A DNA stretch of 64,000 nt from Bifidobacterium [indicum] DSM 20214 = LMG 11587 (GCF_000706765.1 NZ_CP006018.1:310001-374000); one strand, 5' to 3'; counted from the first letter of the stretch, positions 26,830-36,093 are shown. Made by a program: numbers and translations. The notes: generated from the sequence alone by a model not told the origin.

Positions 26830-27504
26830 TCAGCCCAGTCCCGGCAGAAGACCGCCCGGCGGATCGATGGTGACATACCCCTCGTCAGGATTGACTTCGG
26901 GCACCAACTGCTCGACGAAGGGAATCAGGCCGGTTGCGGGGCTGTCGTCAGCAGTCTGTCGGCCCGAGGGCAAATCACCGGAACGGCCCGGAAGGGAGTC
27001 ATCGTTCCCTGCGGCAGGGGAGGGGGATCCCATCTCGATGTCGAGCTGTTGCTGGGCCGAACCGTCCAGCACATCCCTGACCCTGCCGACAACCTTGCCC
27101 TCTGGTAGCCCGAGCCCGTTGCCCGGGGCCATACGAACCTCCAGGCCAATCAGATCGGTGAGGTACCAGGCATCCTCGTCGGCCAGGTCCTCGGCTGGAT
27201 CGGCCTCCACATAGAGTTCCGTGCCGTTCAGGGCCTCGGAAGCGTTCCTGTCATCGACACCCTCGAAGAGGACGATCCAGCGTTGCTTGAACCGCCGCGA
27301 GCGAACAACCGTGAAGACCTCACCATCCCCGGTCTCCAATTGGGCTCCGGGAGAAAACCGCCTATCCGGTTCGTCCGTATATGAATAGACGTTGACCTCG
27401 CCCTTGAGTCCCTGGGCGCGGCCGATACGGCAGACCCTCAGCAACTCGCGTTGCCGAGGGTCTCTACCGTCACTGCTGTGGTTGGTGGACTGGCTGGAGC
27501 TCAC
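26830..27504 (-). CDS. rimM: Ribosome maturation factor RimM
   Basis: RimM binds S19 in the 30S head and assists late 16S rRNA maturation. The 224-residue protein has the N-terminal CRIGRAQGLKGEVNVYSYTDEPD and a C-terminal PRC barrel (DEDAWYLTDLIGLEVR ... LIPFVEQLVPEVN). It is longer than usual because of an acidic, Ser/Gly-rich insertion inside the PRC barrel (around 26950-27040). The start is GTG at 27504 and overlaps the khpA stop as GTGA, so it is translationally coupled in an rpsP-khpA-rimM operon. trmD, the usual next gene, is elsewhere. Confidence 0.95.
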   Translation of the reverse strand: MSSSQSTNHSSDGRDPRQRELLRVCRIGRAQGLKGEVNVYSYTDEPDRRFSPGAQLETGDGEVFTVVRSRRFKQRWIVLFEGVDDRNASEALNGTELYVEADPAEDLADEDAWYLTDLIGLEVRMAPGNGLGLPEGKVVGRVRDVLDGSAQQQLDIEMGSPSPAAGNDDSLPGRSGDLPSGRQTADDSPATGLIPFVEQLVPEVNPDEGYVTIDPPGGLLPGLG

Positions 27505-27734
27505 CGGCGCACATCCATGATGTCGACGCGCACCTTGTGATCGGCCAGTGCCTGAATCACGGCTCGGATGGCATTGGCGGTCCTGCCGCCCCTGCCGATC
27601 ACACGGCCGATGTCCTCGGGATTGACCCTCACTCGGAGCAACTCACCCCTGGGGTTCTCATGGGACTTGACCGATACATCGTCAGGGAAATCCACGATGT
27701 TCCTGATCAAGTGCTCAACGGCCTGTGCAAGCAT
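27501..27734 (-). CDS. khpA: KH-domain RNA-binding protein KhpA
   Basis: A 77-residue single KH domain with the GXXG RNA-contacting loop in IGRVIGRGGRTANAIRAVI. KhpA, with KhpB/Jag, binds RNA and affects cell elongation and division in Gram-positive bacteria. The ATG at 27734 follows GAAGGGC; an in-frame GTG at 27752 would add six residues. It lies between rpsP and rimM, the canonical location, and overlaps the rimM start. Confidence 0.95.
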   Translation of the reverse strand: MLAQAVEHLIRNIVDFPDDVSVKSHENPRGELLRVRVNPEDIGRVIGRGGRTANAIRAVIQALADHKVRVDIMDVRR

Positions 27735-27762
27735 GATAGCCAGCCCTTCCACTCACGTACTG

Positions 27763-28254
27763 TTACTCCGCAGCTGCGGGGTTCTCCTCGGCGCCGGACT
27801 CGGCAGCTTCCTCGACCTGGGCGGCGTCGGCTGCCTCATCGGCCTTGGGGGCTTCCTTCTCGGCGGCAGCCTTGGCCTTGGCCTCAGCCTCGGACTTGGC
27901 GGCCTTGAGCTTCTGGGCCTCGTTCTGGGCCTGCTCGATGCGAGCCTGGGCGTCCATCTCGGCCTCGGGCATCTTCAGGGTGCCTTCCTTGCCGGGCAGA
28001 TCCTTGAACTTCTGCCAGTCGCCGGTGATCTTCAGGAGGTTGAAGACGGGGTCGCTGGGCTGTGCGCCCACACCCAGCCAGTACTGGGCGCGCTCCGAGT
28101 CGATCTTGATGGAAGAGGGCTGGGTGTTGGGATCGTAGGTGCCGATCTCCTCGATGACCTTGCCGTCGCGCTTCTTGCGGGAATCGACCACAACCACGCG
28201 GTAGAAGGCGTAGAACTTCTTGCCCATTCTCTTCAGACGAATCTTGGTTGCCAA
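27763..28254 (-). CDS. rpsP: 30S ribosomal protein S16 with long Ala/Glu/Lys-rich C-terminal extension
   Basis: The first 80 or so residues are ordinary S16 ([48 protein letters not shown]). The rest, to residue 163, is an Ala/Glu/Lys-rich tail about as long as the core, likely partly helical and disordered; such tails occur in actinobacterial S16 but vary in length. The start is TTG at 28254, fixed by AAGGAGAG five bases upstream and by the family N-terminus. It heads the rpsP-khpA-rimM operon. Confidence 0.95.
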   Translation of the reverse strand: MATKIRLKRMGKKFYAFYRVVVVDSRKKRDGKVIEEIGTYDPNTQPSSIKIDSERAQYWLGVGAQPSDPVFNLLKITGDWQKFKDLPGKEGTLKMPEAEMDAQARIEQAQNEAQKLKAAKSEAEAKAKAAAEKEAPKADEAADAAQVEEAAESGAEENPAAAE

Positions 28255-28378
28255 AATGGCTCTCCTTGTATTTGGTGCGCCTGGCAACGTCTCCATGTGG
28301 GGCATGGTGGCGCTGTTCGGCATGTTCCTCATGCGCCAGCGGCTTGAGAGGGCACCGTCGGACATGAATAACAGCAAA

Positions 28379-28384
28379 AGTATA
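28379..28384 (-). promoter_or_regulatory. Candidate -10 element of the rpsP operon
   Basis: TATACT read on the minus strand, about 125 bases before the rpsP start. No good -35 is visible at the expected distance. Confidence 0.35.
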
Positions 28385-28451
28385 CCTCAAGAGGCGGATA
28401 TGGGTTCCCCGCCGTCGCAGGGCCGCTTGTTTCCCGGGGCGACCCTGGTGG

Positions 28452-29489
28452 TCAGGGCAGAATCAGGTCGGCCACCAGCCCGCGGTGGTCGGTGCCGGGA
28501 ACGCCGATGGCGTGCAGGCCATTGACCCTGATGCCCTGACTGATGAGGATGTGGTCGATTTCAATCAGGGGGGGTAGGCCCATCACCTGGTATGGGAAGG
28601 TGGGGTGGAGGCCCCTGCCCAGCGAAAGCGAGGCGTCCCTGAGATTGCCTGCGGTCAGCATGGACCGGAAGGTCGGATGGTGGATGTTGGCGTTGCAGTC
28701 ACCCATGATGATGGTGAAGGCCGGTTCGGTGCCGGGCCTGTCTTCGGATGTGGCCTCCCCGGTAGGCGCCTCCGCCACGTTGATCCGGGCCAGCCGCTCG
28801 ATGCCCAGGCCCCACTGCCTGGCTCCGCGCTGCGGCGAGCGGGGATGGACCGAGGCCAGACGTACCGGTCCGGCCTCGGTGTTCACCCTCATGGTGGGGA
28901 CGGACGAGGCCTCAAGGTCGATGGTGGCAGGACGGGAATCCTCGGGGGTCGTGCGTGAGAAGAGGACATTGCGCCCCCCATTGTCCACCTCGGTGGGGGA
29001 ACCCTCCACCAGATGGGGGAGGGTGGCCCGCAAGCCTGCCTTTTCCAGACGATTCAAGAGGGAGGAGTCAACCTCTTGCAAGGCCAGGATGTCTATATGG
29101 TGCCGCCGGACCTGGTCCACGATGGATTGTGGGTCGGCCTTTCCGTACCGGCAATTCAGGGTCATGACCGACAGGGTTGCAACCGATGCCGGGTCGGAGA
29201 CCCGATTGCGGTTTTCACTCCTCCCTATGACGCTACGTGGGCCGGACCCTGTCCGGTACCCCAGGTGCCATACGGAAACCAGGGTCAGCTCCACCAGTGC
29301 CAGGGCGGTCTGTGGCCATGCCTGAATCAGGATGGCCCAGACCAAGAGGGCCAGGAGTGGGGCCGAGAGCAGGTCGATCAGGGCAATCAGCTCCACCAAT
29401 GGACGGTGCCTGTCGGCTCCGGCCGGAAGATATCGCAGGGCCATCCACAGGGCGATGAGCGTCAGGAAAATCCAAAGGAGGGTATTCAC
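28452..29489 (-). CDS. Membrane-anchored endonuclease/exonuclease/phosphatase (EEP) family protein
   Basis: 345 residues: two or three N-terminal membrane helices (about residues 1-95), then an EEP fold with the family motifs MTLNCRYG, LALQEVD (metal-binding Glu), IIMGDCNA (Asp/Asn) and GTDHRGL (catalytic Asp-His). EEP proteins cut phosphodiester bonds in nucleic acids, lipids or nucleotides; the catalytic domain probably faces outside, so an extracellular nuclease or phosphodiesterase is possible. Substrate not predictable. It follows ffh by 21 bases on the same strand and is likely cotranscribed with it. Confidence 0.88.
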   Translation of the reverse strand: MNTLLWIFLTLIALWMALRYLPAGADRHRPLVELIALIDLLSAPLLALLVWAILIQAWPQTALALVELTLVSVWHLGYRTGSGPRSVIGRSENRNRVSDPASVATLSVMTLNCRYGKADPQSIVDQVRRHHIDILALQEVDSSLLNRLEKAGLRATLPHLVEGSPTEVDNGGRNVLFSRTTPEDSRPATIDLEASSVPTMRVNTEAGPVRLASVHPRSPQRGARQWGLGIERLARINVAEAPTGEATSEDRPGTEPAFTIIMGDCNANIHHPTFRSMLTAGNLRDASLSLGRGLHPTFPYQVMGLPPLIEIDHILISQGIRVNGLHAIGVPGTDHRGLVADLILP

Positions 29490-29510
29490 GAGGAATCTCC
29501 TGAGGAGGGG

Positions 29511-31127
29511 TTAGTTGGCGCCGAAGAGCCCACCCAGTCCGCCACCCAGGTTGGGGGGCAGGTCGGGCATCCCCTCGGGCATTTGAGGGGCCTGGGGCTG
29601 CTTGGCGAAGGCGGAACCGCTGGATGTGCTGCCCTTGCCTGACAGGCGGTCGCGCAAGGCCTTCTCCTCGGCCTCACGCTTCATGGGATTACCGGACCGG
29701 GAACCCTTCTTTTTCTTGCCCTTCTTGCTGGCCTTGCCCTTGCCTCCGATGCCTGCTCCACCCATGCCGGGTATGGAACGGGCGCCGTTGGTCATCCTCT
29801 TCATCATCTTGGCGGCCTGCTCGAATCGTTGCAGGAGTCCGTTCACGGCCGAGACCGTGGTGCCTGCACCGTAGGCTATGCGGGCCCTTCTGGAACCGTC
29901 GATGATCTTGGGGTTGCGTCGCTCCTCCGGAGTCATGGACTGGATGATGGCCTGGGTGCGGTCGACCCCCTTCTCGTCGAACTGCTCCAGTTCCTTGCGG
30001 TGCTGGGCCATACCCGGGATCATGCCCAGGATGCTCTTGAAGGATCCAAGCTTGCGGACCTGCTGGAGCTGTTCAAGGAAGTCGTCCAGGCCGAAGCTGC
30101 CCTCCGACATCTTCCCGGCCGCCTTGCGGGCCTCCTCCTCGTCGAATTCGCGCTGGGCCTGCTCGATCAGGGTCAGGATGTCGCCCATGTCGAGGATGCG
30201 GGATGCCATCCTGTCGGGGTGGAAGACCTCGAAGTCCTTCAGTCCCTCGCCGTTGGAGGCGAAGAGGATGGGCTTGCCGGTGACCGAGGCCACGGACAGG
30301 GCGGCACCGCCACGCGCATCGCCATCCAACTTCGAGAGGACGACTCCGGTGAAGTCGACCCCCTTGTTGAAGGCCTCGGCCGTGGCGACCGCATCCTGGC
30401 CGATCATGGCGTCGATGACGAAGAGTATCTCGTCAGGATTCACGGCATCGCGGATATTGCGTGCCTGCTCCATCAGCTCCTGGTCCACGCCCAGACGACC
30501 GGCCGTATCGATGATGACCACGTCGTAGAGCTTCTCCTGGGCCAGTCGGACGGAGTCGCGGGCTACCTGCACCGGGTCGCCCTGAGCCTGGCCGGGGGAG
30601 ACCACATCGGAGCTCTCGCTCTGCACGCCGGGTTCGGGGGCGTAGACGGGCACCCCGGCCCGTTCGCCGACCACCTGGAGCTGGGTCACGGCATTGGGGC
30701 GCTGAAGGTCGGCGGCCACCAGGAGCGGGGTGTGTCCGGCATCCTTGAGCCAGTATCCCAGCTTCCCCGCCAGGGTGGTCTTGCCTGCACCCTGAAGGCC
30801 GGCGAGCATGATGACCGTGGGCGGGTTCTTGGCGAAGTTGAGGGGTCGATCCACCCCGGATCCCAGGATTCCCGTCAGCTCCTCGTACACGATGGAGACG
30901 ACCTGCTGAGCGGGGTTCAGCGCCTTGGAGACCTCTTCGCCCAGTGCCCGTTCGCGGATGCGGGCGGTGAAGGAACGCACCACATCCAAGGAGACATCGG
31001 CATCCAGAAGGGCGCGGCGAATCTCACGGATGGTCCCGTCGATATCCGCCTCGGTCAGTTTGCCCTTGGAACGCAGGTGGGTGAAGGCCTGTGAGAGCCG
31101 GTCGGTCAAAGATGAAAAAGCTGCCAT
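29511..31127 (-). CDS. ffh: Signal recognition particle protein Ffh
   Basis: Ffh binds 4.5S/SRP RNA and signal sequences and delivers nascent chains to FtsY. The 538-residue protein has the N domain, the G domain with GLQGAGKTT (110-118), DTAGRLGVD and SKLDGDARGG, and a Met-rich M domain followed by a Gly/Lys/Met-rich tail. An acidic insertion (QSESSDVVSPGQAQGD) sits before the DTAGR motif. The ATG at 31127 gives the family start MAAFSSLTDRL; an in-frame codon two residues upstream is an alternative. It is the first gene of a probable ffh-EEP unit. Confidence 0.97.
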   Translation of the reverse strand: MAAFSSLTDRLSQAFTHLRSKGKLTEADIDGTIREIRRALLDADVSLDVVRSFTARIRERALGEEVSKALNPAQQVVSIVYEELTGILGSGVDRPLNFAKNPPTVIMLAGLQGAGKTTLAGKLGYWLKDAGHTPLLVAADLQRPNAVTQLQVVGERAGVPVYAPEPGVQSESSDVVSPGQAQGDPVQVARDSVRLAQEKLYDVVIIDTAGRLGVDQELMEQARNIRDAVNPDEILFVIDAMIGQDAVATAEAFNKGVDFTGVVLSKLDGDARGGAALSVASVTGKPILFASNGEGLKDFEVFHPDRMASRILDMGDILTLIEQAQREFDEEEARKAAGKMSEGSFGLDDFLEQLQQVRKLGSFKSILGMIPGMAQHRKELEQFDEKGVDRTQAIIQSMTPEERRNPKIIDGSRRARIAYGAGTTVSAVNGLLQRFEQAAKMMKRMTNGARSIPGMGGAGIGGKGKASKKGKKKKGSRSGNPMKREAEEKALRDRLSGKGSTSSGSAFAKQPQAPQMPEGMPDLPPNLGGGLGGLFGAN

Positions 31128-31213
31128 AAGCACCCAAGTCTAACCGCTGACCGGGAGATTCGCCCCTGGGCTGGGGCACGGTCCCTCAATCCGTGGTGGC
31201 GGGTCTCGTCTAT

Positions 31214-31226
31214 GCTAATGGTTAGC
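31214..31226 (+). promoter_or_regulatory. Candidate operator upstream of the GH172 gene
   Basis: GCTAA-TGG-TTAGC inverted repeat 120 bases before the GH172 start. A second pair, CCTTTCGA (31231) and TCGAAAGG (31297), lies inverted between it and the gene. Either may be a site for the LacI protein encoded next door. Confidence 0.35.
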
Positions 31227-31346
31227 GAATCCTTTCGATGATTCGTGGCGGGCAAGAGTGCCCGATGGTTCCGCCGATGTAGGTGACCAGCATGATTCGA
31301 AAGGCTTAGCAGGATGCCCGCCCTGCGGATAAAAGGAGAAAAACCG

Positions 31347-32483
31347 ATGAATCCCGGAAATACGCCCATTACAGGACCGTCTGGTCTGGAAGCGCTCATG
31401 ATGCCCTCCGACTACCGGCCTCGTTGCATCAATGCAGAGAACCCGCATGGCGGAAAGGGGCAGGCCGCCCAGACCGCCAGCAAGCTGGGACCCTCCCGGA
31501 AGGGCACCCCCTGCCTGAACGATATACCGGCGGGGAGCCGCACTGTCCTGGCCGATGTGGATGGGCCTGGCATCATCCGCCATATCTGGATGACCGTCAC
31601 CGATGCGACCTCGCCCACCGGGCCCAATGTGCTTCGAAACCTCATACTGGAGTGGTACTGGGATGGCGAGGGAACCCCCTCGGTCTCGGTCCCGCTGGGT
31701 GATTTCTTCTGCTGCGGCCATGCCCAGGGTTGCCGGGTTGAATCGGCCGCCATGGCGGTCTACCCCAACCGGGGGTTCAACTGCTTCTTCCCCATGCCCT
31801 TCCACACCCACGCCCGCCTGGTGCTGCGCAGCGAGCACAACGAGCCGATTCCCGCCTTCTTCTACCAGATCGATTATGTCGAGACCGACAGCCTCCCCGC
31901 GGATGCCATGACCTTCCATGCCCAGTGGCGACGCCAGCGGCTGACCGACCTGGCCGACGACTACACCATTCTCGACGGGGTGGAGGGGAGGGGCTCCTAT
32001 GTGGGCACCTACCTGGCCCTCACCGCCCTGGAGAGCCGCTGGTGGGGCGAAGGTGAGGTCAAGATGTACCTCGACGGCGACCGGGACTACCCCACCTGGT
32101 GCTCGACGGGTTCGGAAGACTACTTCGGCGGGGCCTGGAGTTTCGCGGACCGTGACGAGGCCGGCCGGATGTATGAGCGGACCTACAACGGCACCTACAT
32201 GGGCTTCCCCCACAGGGCGAAGAACCTGGTGGGAAGGTCCAGCGACTACTGGGATACGGAGACCCCTGTCACCAGAGGGTTCTACCGCTGGCACATACCC
32301 GATCCCATCCCCTTCCAGAAGGACATCCGGGTGACCGTGCAGCAGATCGGCGTGGACGAGCAGGGTCTCTTCGAACGACAGGACGACCTTGCCAGCGTGG
32401 CCTATTGGTACCAGGGTGAGCCTCACAAGCCCTTCCCTGAGCAGGTGCTGGAGACCTCGGAGCGTCACCGCAGGCCAAGGTGA
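31347..32483 (+). CDS. DUF2961 / glycoside hydrolase family 172 protein
   Basis: A 378-residue cytosolic protein without signal peptide and with the DUF2961 core: GPGIIRHIWMT, NLILEWYWDG, SVSVPLGDFF, STGSEDYFGGAWSF and the final FYRWHIPDPIPFQK. DUF2961 became GH172 after a Bifidobacterium member was shown to form and cleave difructose dianhydride I; other members act on arabinofuranosides. Glu257 (GSEDYF) and Glu277 are 20 apart, in keeping with the paired catalytic Glu of the family, though I cannot align them precisely. AAAGGAG fixes the ATG at 31347. It converges with a LacI gene across a 14-bp hairpin. Likely substrate: a fructofuranosyl or arabinofuranosyl sugar. Confidence 0.85.
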   Translation: MNPGNTPITGPSGLEALMMPSDYRPRCINAENPHGGKGQAAQTASKLGPSRKGTPCLNDIPAGSRTVLADVDGPGIIRHIWMTVTDATSPTGPNVLRNLILEWYWDGEGTPSVSVPLGDFFCCGHAQGCRVESAAMAVYPNRGFNCFFPMPFHTHARLVLRSEHNEPIPAFFYQIDYVETDSLPADAMTFHAQWRRQRLTDLADDYTILDGVEGRGSYVGTYLALTALESRWWGEGEVKMYLDGDRDYPTWCSTGSEDYFGGAWSFADRDEAGRMYERTYNGTYMGFPHRAKNLVGRSSDYWDTETPVTRGFYRWHIPDPIPFQKDIRVTVQQIGVDEQGLFERQDDLASVAYWYQGEPHKPFPEQVLETSERHRRPR

Positions 32484-32491
32484 ATTCCGTG

Positions 32492-32523
32492 GCGGGCCGG
32501 ACCCGGTCGCGGGTCCGGCCCGC
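32492..32523. terminator. Bidirectional hairpin between GH172 and lacI
   Basis: A perfect 14-bp stem, GCGGGCCGGACCCG with CGGGTCCGGCCCGC, closed by GTCG. It lies between convergent genes and could serve both; there is no T-run on the plus side. Confidence 0.7.
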
Positions 32524-32561
32524 TCTGATATCCACGCACGGCGGCGCGGCCACGTCGGTTC

Positions 32562-33563
32562 TCAGACTGACGTGCGCTTGTAGAAGGTGGGTTTGCGCAG
32601 ACTGACCAGGCCGGCGATTTGCTGCCCCTGCTCAATGGCCCCGGTCAGGATGTCGCATGCCGCCGCACAGAGCGGCTGGGGGGTCAGCGGCATCTCGGAT
32701 ATGCCCAGGTGTTCCAATGAACTGCTGGGTGTGCCGGCCGCGCAGGAGATGACCGATACATCATCAGGAATGACGATGCCCCGTGACTGCAAGGCTCTGA
32801 CGACCCCCAGCAGTTGTATGGGCCTCACCTCGCTGATGATGGAATCCACCCGGCGGTCCCGTATGGATTCGTAGGTCTGCTCTATGCAGTCCTCGCGGAT
32901 GGTGCTCTGCTCCGCCTCGGTCAGATGCATGCCGTAGCGCTTGGCCCAGGTGTGCATGCTGTTGCGCATGATCAGCCGGTATGACGACCGCCTCTCGTAC
33001 TCCTTGCGTGGCCCTTTGAGAAAGATCGGACTGGTCCGGCCCTTGTCGTGGAGGGTTTCGATGGCCATACGGCCCATCAGTTCGAAGTCGAGATCCACGC
33101 AGGCCAGGTCACTGTGGTGGCGGGGCAGACCGATGGCGATGCAGGGTCGGCCGTAGGTCGCGGCCTGGGCGGCACGGATGTCATCATCGACGATGTCCAT
33201 CAGGATCACCCCATCGGCCAGGTTGCTCCGGGTCACCCTGCGAATGTCCTCCACGCCGTTTTCGGCGGTCAGCAGGAGGGAGTCATACCCCCGCTCGTGC
33301 TCCTGGCGGGCCATCTCGATGAAGTAATCCGCATAGGATTCCTTGTTCTGCTTCAATCGGAGCGGGGCGCTCAGGGCCACGATGTTCTTGTGTTCGGAAC
33401 GCATCATCCGGGCACCGGCGTTGGGGGCGTAGTCCAGTTCCTTGGCGGCGTTCATGACGCGCTCATAGGTCTGGGGGCGGATGGGGCGCTTCCCCGAAAA
33501 GGCATAGGAGACCGTGCTGACCGACACCTTGGCCAGCCTTGCCACATCGCGTATGTCCGACAA
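32562..33563 (-). CDS. LacI family transcriptional regulator (adjacent to GH172)
   Basis: A 333-residue LacI-type repressor: N-terminal helix-turn-helix and hinge helix (IRDVARLAKVSVSTVSYAFSG; DYAPNAGARMM) and a periplasmic-binding-protein-like effector domain. The start is a TTG at 33563 with AAGGGG six bases upstream. The hinge has NAGARMM rather than the common NxxARxL. It converges on the GH172 gene, so local control of that gene in response to a sugar is the natural guess. Confidence 0.9.
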   Translation of the reverse strand: MSDIRDVARLAKVSVSTVSYAFSGKRPIRPQTYERVMNAAKELDYAPNAGARMMRSEHKNIVALSAPLRLKQNKESYADYFIEMARQEHERGYDSLLLTAENGVEDIRRVTRSNLADGVILMDIVDDDIRAAQAATYGRPCIAIGLPRHHSDLACVDLDFELMGRMAIETLHDKGRTSPIFLKGPRKEYERRSSYRLIMRNSMHTWAKRYGMHLTEAEQSTIREDCIEQTYESIRDRRVDSIISEVRPIQLLGVVRALQSRGIVIPDDVSVISCAAGTPSSSLEHLGISEMPLTPQPLCAAACDILTGAIEQGQQIAGLVSLRKPTFYKRTSV

Positions 33564-33585
33564 GGAATACCCCTTCCACGGGTTG

Positions 33586-35208
33586 CTATTGGTTCAGGTG
33601 CCAGGTGGGTCCGTCGGGGGTGTCGACGATGGCGATACCGGCCTCTTCAAGTTCGTTTCTGATCTGGTCGGCCTGGTTGAAATCCTTGGCCTTGCGGGCC
33701 TCGGCCCTCTGATCGAGTCGAGTGCGGATCAGGGCGTCCAGGGCCTGCTGCATGGGTTCGTCGTCCCGGTTCGGGCCTGCCTGGTCGCTCCACTGGTCCG
33801 CCAGGGGGTCCAGGCCGAAAACGTCCAGCATGGCCCGCACCTGAAGGAGGGTGCCCCTGAGGTCTTCCAGGGCCTGGTCGCGCTCCGGTCCTGCTGTGGA
33901 GCGGTTCCTGTCCAGGTCATCCATGGACGAGTTGGCCGAGCGGATGGTCGAGAAGATGGCGGCCAGGGCGGCAGAGGCGTTGATGTCTTCGTTCATGGCC
34001 CGGGTGAAGTCGGCGGGCAACCCGTCCGCACCCAGGGTCTCGACCTGGTCGCGCGAGGGTTGCCCACCCAGGATTGTACCGGCGCGCTCTATGAAGTTGG
34101 CGATTCGCCCGTAGGCGCCCTGGGCCTCGTGGAGGGTCTGGTCCGACCACTCCAGCATGGAACGGTACTGGACCGATATCAGGGCGTAGCGGACCACCCA
34201 GGCCGGATATGCGGCCAGGACCTGGTCCACGGAGAGCCCGTTGCCCAGGGACTTGCTCATCTTCTCGCCCTTCTGGGTCACCCAGGCGGTGTGCATCCAG
34301 CGATGTGCGAAGCCCCAGCCGGCGGCGTGGGACTGGGCCATTTCGTTCTCGTGGTGGGGGAAGCGCAGATCGAGCCCACCTCCATGTATATCGAAGTCGG
34401 CTCCCAGATAGCGATGGCTCATGGCCGAGCACTCCAGGTGCCAGCCCGGTCTGCCCGTGCCGAAGGGGGTCTTCCATCGGGCCGTGGACGGATCGGTGGG
34501 TTTCGGAGCCTTCCAGAGGGCGAAATCGCGGGGGTTGCGCTTGCCTGCCTCGCCCTGGTCGGCGGGGTTGTAAGGGTCGTCCCGCCCGTCGGCATCCACG
34601 CTGGGCCCCATCCGGTCGGCGATGGCGGCCTGCTCATCTGCGGCCTGGGTGCCGGTCTGCTGGTGGGTCAGCTCCCCGTAGTCAGGCCAGGAGGGCACGT
34701 CGAAGTAGACGTTGCCCGAAGGGTTCCCCTCGGCGTCGGGTACCACATAGGCATGGCCCCGGTCGATGATGCGCTGGACCAGGTCGATCATGTCGGTGAT
34801 GTGCCCGGTGGCCCGTGGCTCGTAAGTGGGGGGGAGGGCGCCCAGGGCCTCATATGCCCTGCTGAACTCCCGCTCGTAGATGTAGGCCCGCTCCCACCAG
34901 CGCTGACCGGCAGCCGAGGCCTTATCGAGAATCTTGTCGTCGATATCGGTCACATTGCGCACCAGGGTCACCTGGTAGCCCAGGCGCATCAGCCAGCGGC
35001 GAATCAGGTCGAAGGCCAGGGTGGTGCGGATATGGCCGATATGAGGTGAGGATTGGACCGTGGCCCCACAGACGTAGATGCCGACCCTGCCTTCTTCTAT
35101 CGGATGGAAGGGGGTCACCTGATGGGTGGCCGTGTCATAGAGACGCAGATCGGCGGCCGCAAGGCTGACGGAATGCTTGTCATTTTGCGGATGTGAGCTC
35201 TTGTCCAT
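33586..35208 (-). CDS. cysS: Cysteinyl-tRNA synthetase
   Basis: CysRS charges tRNA-Cys. The 540-residue class I synthetase has Zn-ligand Cys47 in YVCGATV, HIGH at 56-59 (PHIGHIRT), GWHLECSAMS, HHENE and KMSKS at 316-320. It is longer than the usual 460 residues because of an acidic hydrophilic insertion at about residues 182-226 (QQTGTQAADEQA ... DQGEAGKRNP) within the catalytic domain. The ATG at 35208 is the first with a plausible N-terminus; the open frame continues upstream into the antisense of the amidotransferase gene and is not coding there. It lies 22 bases from the LacI start on the same strand. Confidence 0.96.
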   Translation of the reverse strand: MDKSSHPQNDKHSVSLAAADLRLYDTATHQVTPFHPIEEGRVGIYVCGATVQSSPHIGHIRTTLAFDLIRRWLMRLGYQVTLVRNVTDIDDKILDKASAAGQRWWERAYIYEREFSRAYEALGALPPTYEPRATGHITDMIDLVQRIIDRGHAYVVPDAEGNPSGNVYFDVPSWPDYGELTHQQTGTQAADEQAAIADRMGPSVDADGRDDPYNPADQGEAGKRNPRDFALWKAPKPTDPSTARWKTPFGTGRPGWHLECSAMSHRYLGADFDIHGGGLDLRFPHHENEMAQSHAAGWGFAHRWMHTAWVTQKGEKMSKSLGNGLSVDQVLAAYPAWVVRYALISVQYRSMLEWSDQTLHEAQGAYGRIANFIERAGTILGGQPSRDQVETLGADGLPADFTRAMNEDINASAALAAIFSTIRSANSSMDDLDRNRSTAGPERDQALEDLRGTLLQVRAMLDVFGLDPLADQWSDQAGPNRDDEPMQQALDALIRTRLDQRAEARKAKDFNQADQIRNELEEAGIAIVDTPDGPTWHLNQ

Positions 35209-35367
35209 AAGCCAGAGCCTATCAAGGCTTGTTGACCGGTGCAGCGTTTCGCGAACGCCTTGCCGAACCCTTTCGAATGCCTGGTTCAGCCCGGCCGGTA
35301 ACACCTCCTGACCGGTGGGTCGGAAGGGCTGCAGGCTTCCGGTAGGCAGGTGTGCAAGAATGGAGTC

Positions 35368-36093
35368 ATGGCTAAACCAAGTGTGCTTGTACTGCAGCAT
35401 GTGGATTGGGAACGGCCGGGTCGCATTCTTGAAAATCTGCAGGACTGCGGGCTGGAGACGAGGATTCTCAACATCGTTGATGAGAAGAAGCCCGAACTGC
35501 CCCACTTCAAAGACCTTGCGGGTGTGGTCATCATGGGGGGACCCATGTCGGCCGATGATTACGAACACCACCCCGGGCTCAAGGCGGAGACCAAACTCGC
35601 CAGGGCCGCGGTCGGTGCCAACAAGCCCTTCCTGGGGATCTGCCTGGGCCATCAGATTCTGGCCAGGGCCCTGGGAGGCGACCTGATCAAAAACAAGCAA
35701 CCGGAGCATGGCATGGCCCCCATACGCTGGGTGGGGAATGACGATGACGTTTCCATGTGGAGCAAGCGCACCGATGTCCTTCATTGGCATGGTGACCAGG
35801 TCTCCCTGCCGCCCCAGGCAAAGCTCCTGGCGCGCTCCAGATACACCGAGGTCCAGGCCTTCCGGTTCGGTTCCGGGCTCGGACTCCAGTTCCACCTTGA
35901 GGTGACAGCCCCGCTCTTCGACGAGTGGATGGACGTGCCCCAGATGACCGACGGGTTCAAAAAGTCGCAGATTGCCCAGATGCGGGAGGACTTCCAGCGT
36001 GGTCTGCCGCAGATGCAGCCCCTGGCGGATTCGATTTTCTCGGCCTTCGCCGCCCGTTGCCAGACCAATGCGGCTGCACTGGAGGCCGCCTGA
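35368..36093 (+). CDS. Class I glutamine amidotransferase domain protein
   Basis: A 241-residue stand-alone GATase-1 of the GuaA-like type. The triad is visible: Cys92 in GICLGHQ, His176 and Glu178 in QFHLEV. VVIMGGPMSADD is the oxyanion-region glycine motif. It lacks a synthetase domain; related proteins are annotated as GMP synthase-like or gamma-glutamyl hydrolases of small substrates, so the ammonia acceptor is unknown. The ATG at 35368 has GGAG only three bases ahead; an in-frame GTG at 35350 is an alternative. It is divergent from cysS and convergent with the ABC-F gene. Confidence 0.87.
   Translation: MAKPSVLVLQHVDWERPGRILENLQDCGLETRILNIVDEKKPELPHFKDLAGVVIMGGPMSADDYEHHPGLKAETKLARAAVGANKPFLGICLGHQILARALGGDLIKNKQPEHGMAPIRWVGNDDDVSMWSKRTDVLHWHGDQVSLPPQAKLLARSRYTEVQAFRFGSGLGLQFHLEVTAPLFDEWMDVPQMTDGFKKSQIAQMREDFQRGLPQMQPLADSIFSAFAARCQTNAAALEAA

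Noticed and set aside
31215-32468. 417-codon minus-strand frame
   Set aside because: Antisense of the GH172 gene, which has conserved motifs and a strong ribosome site.
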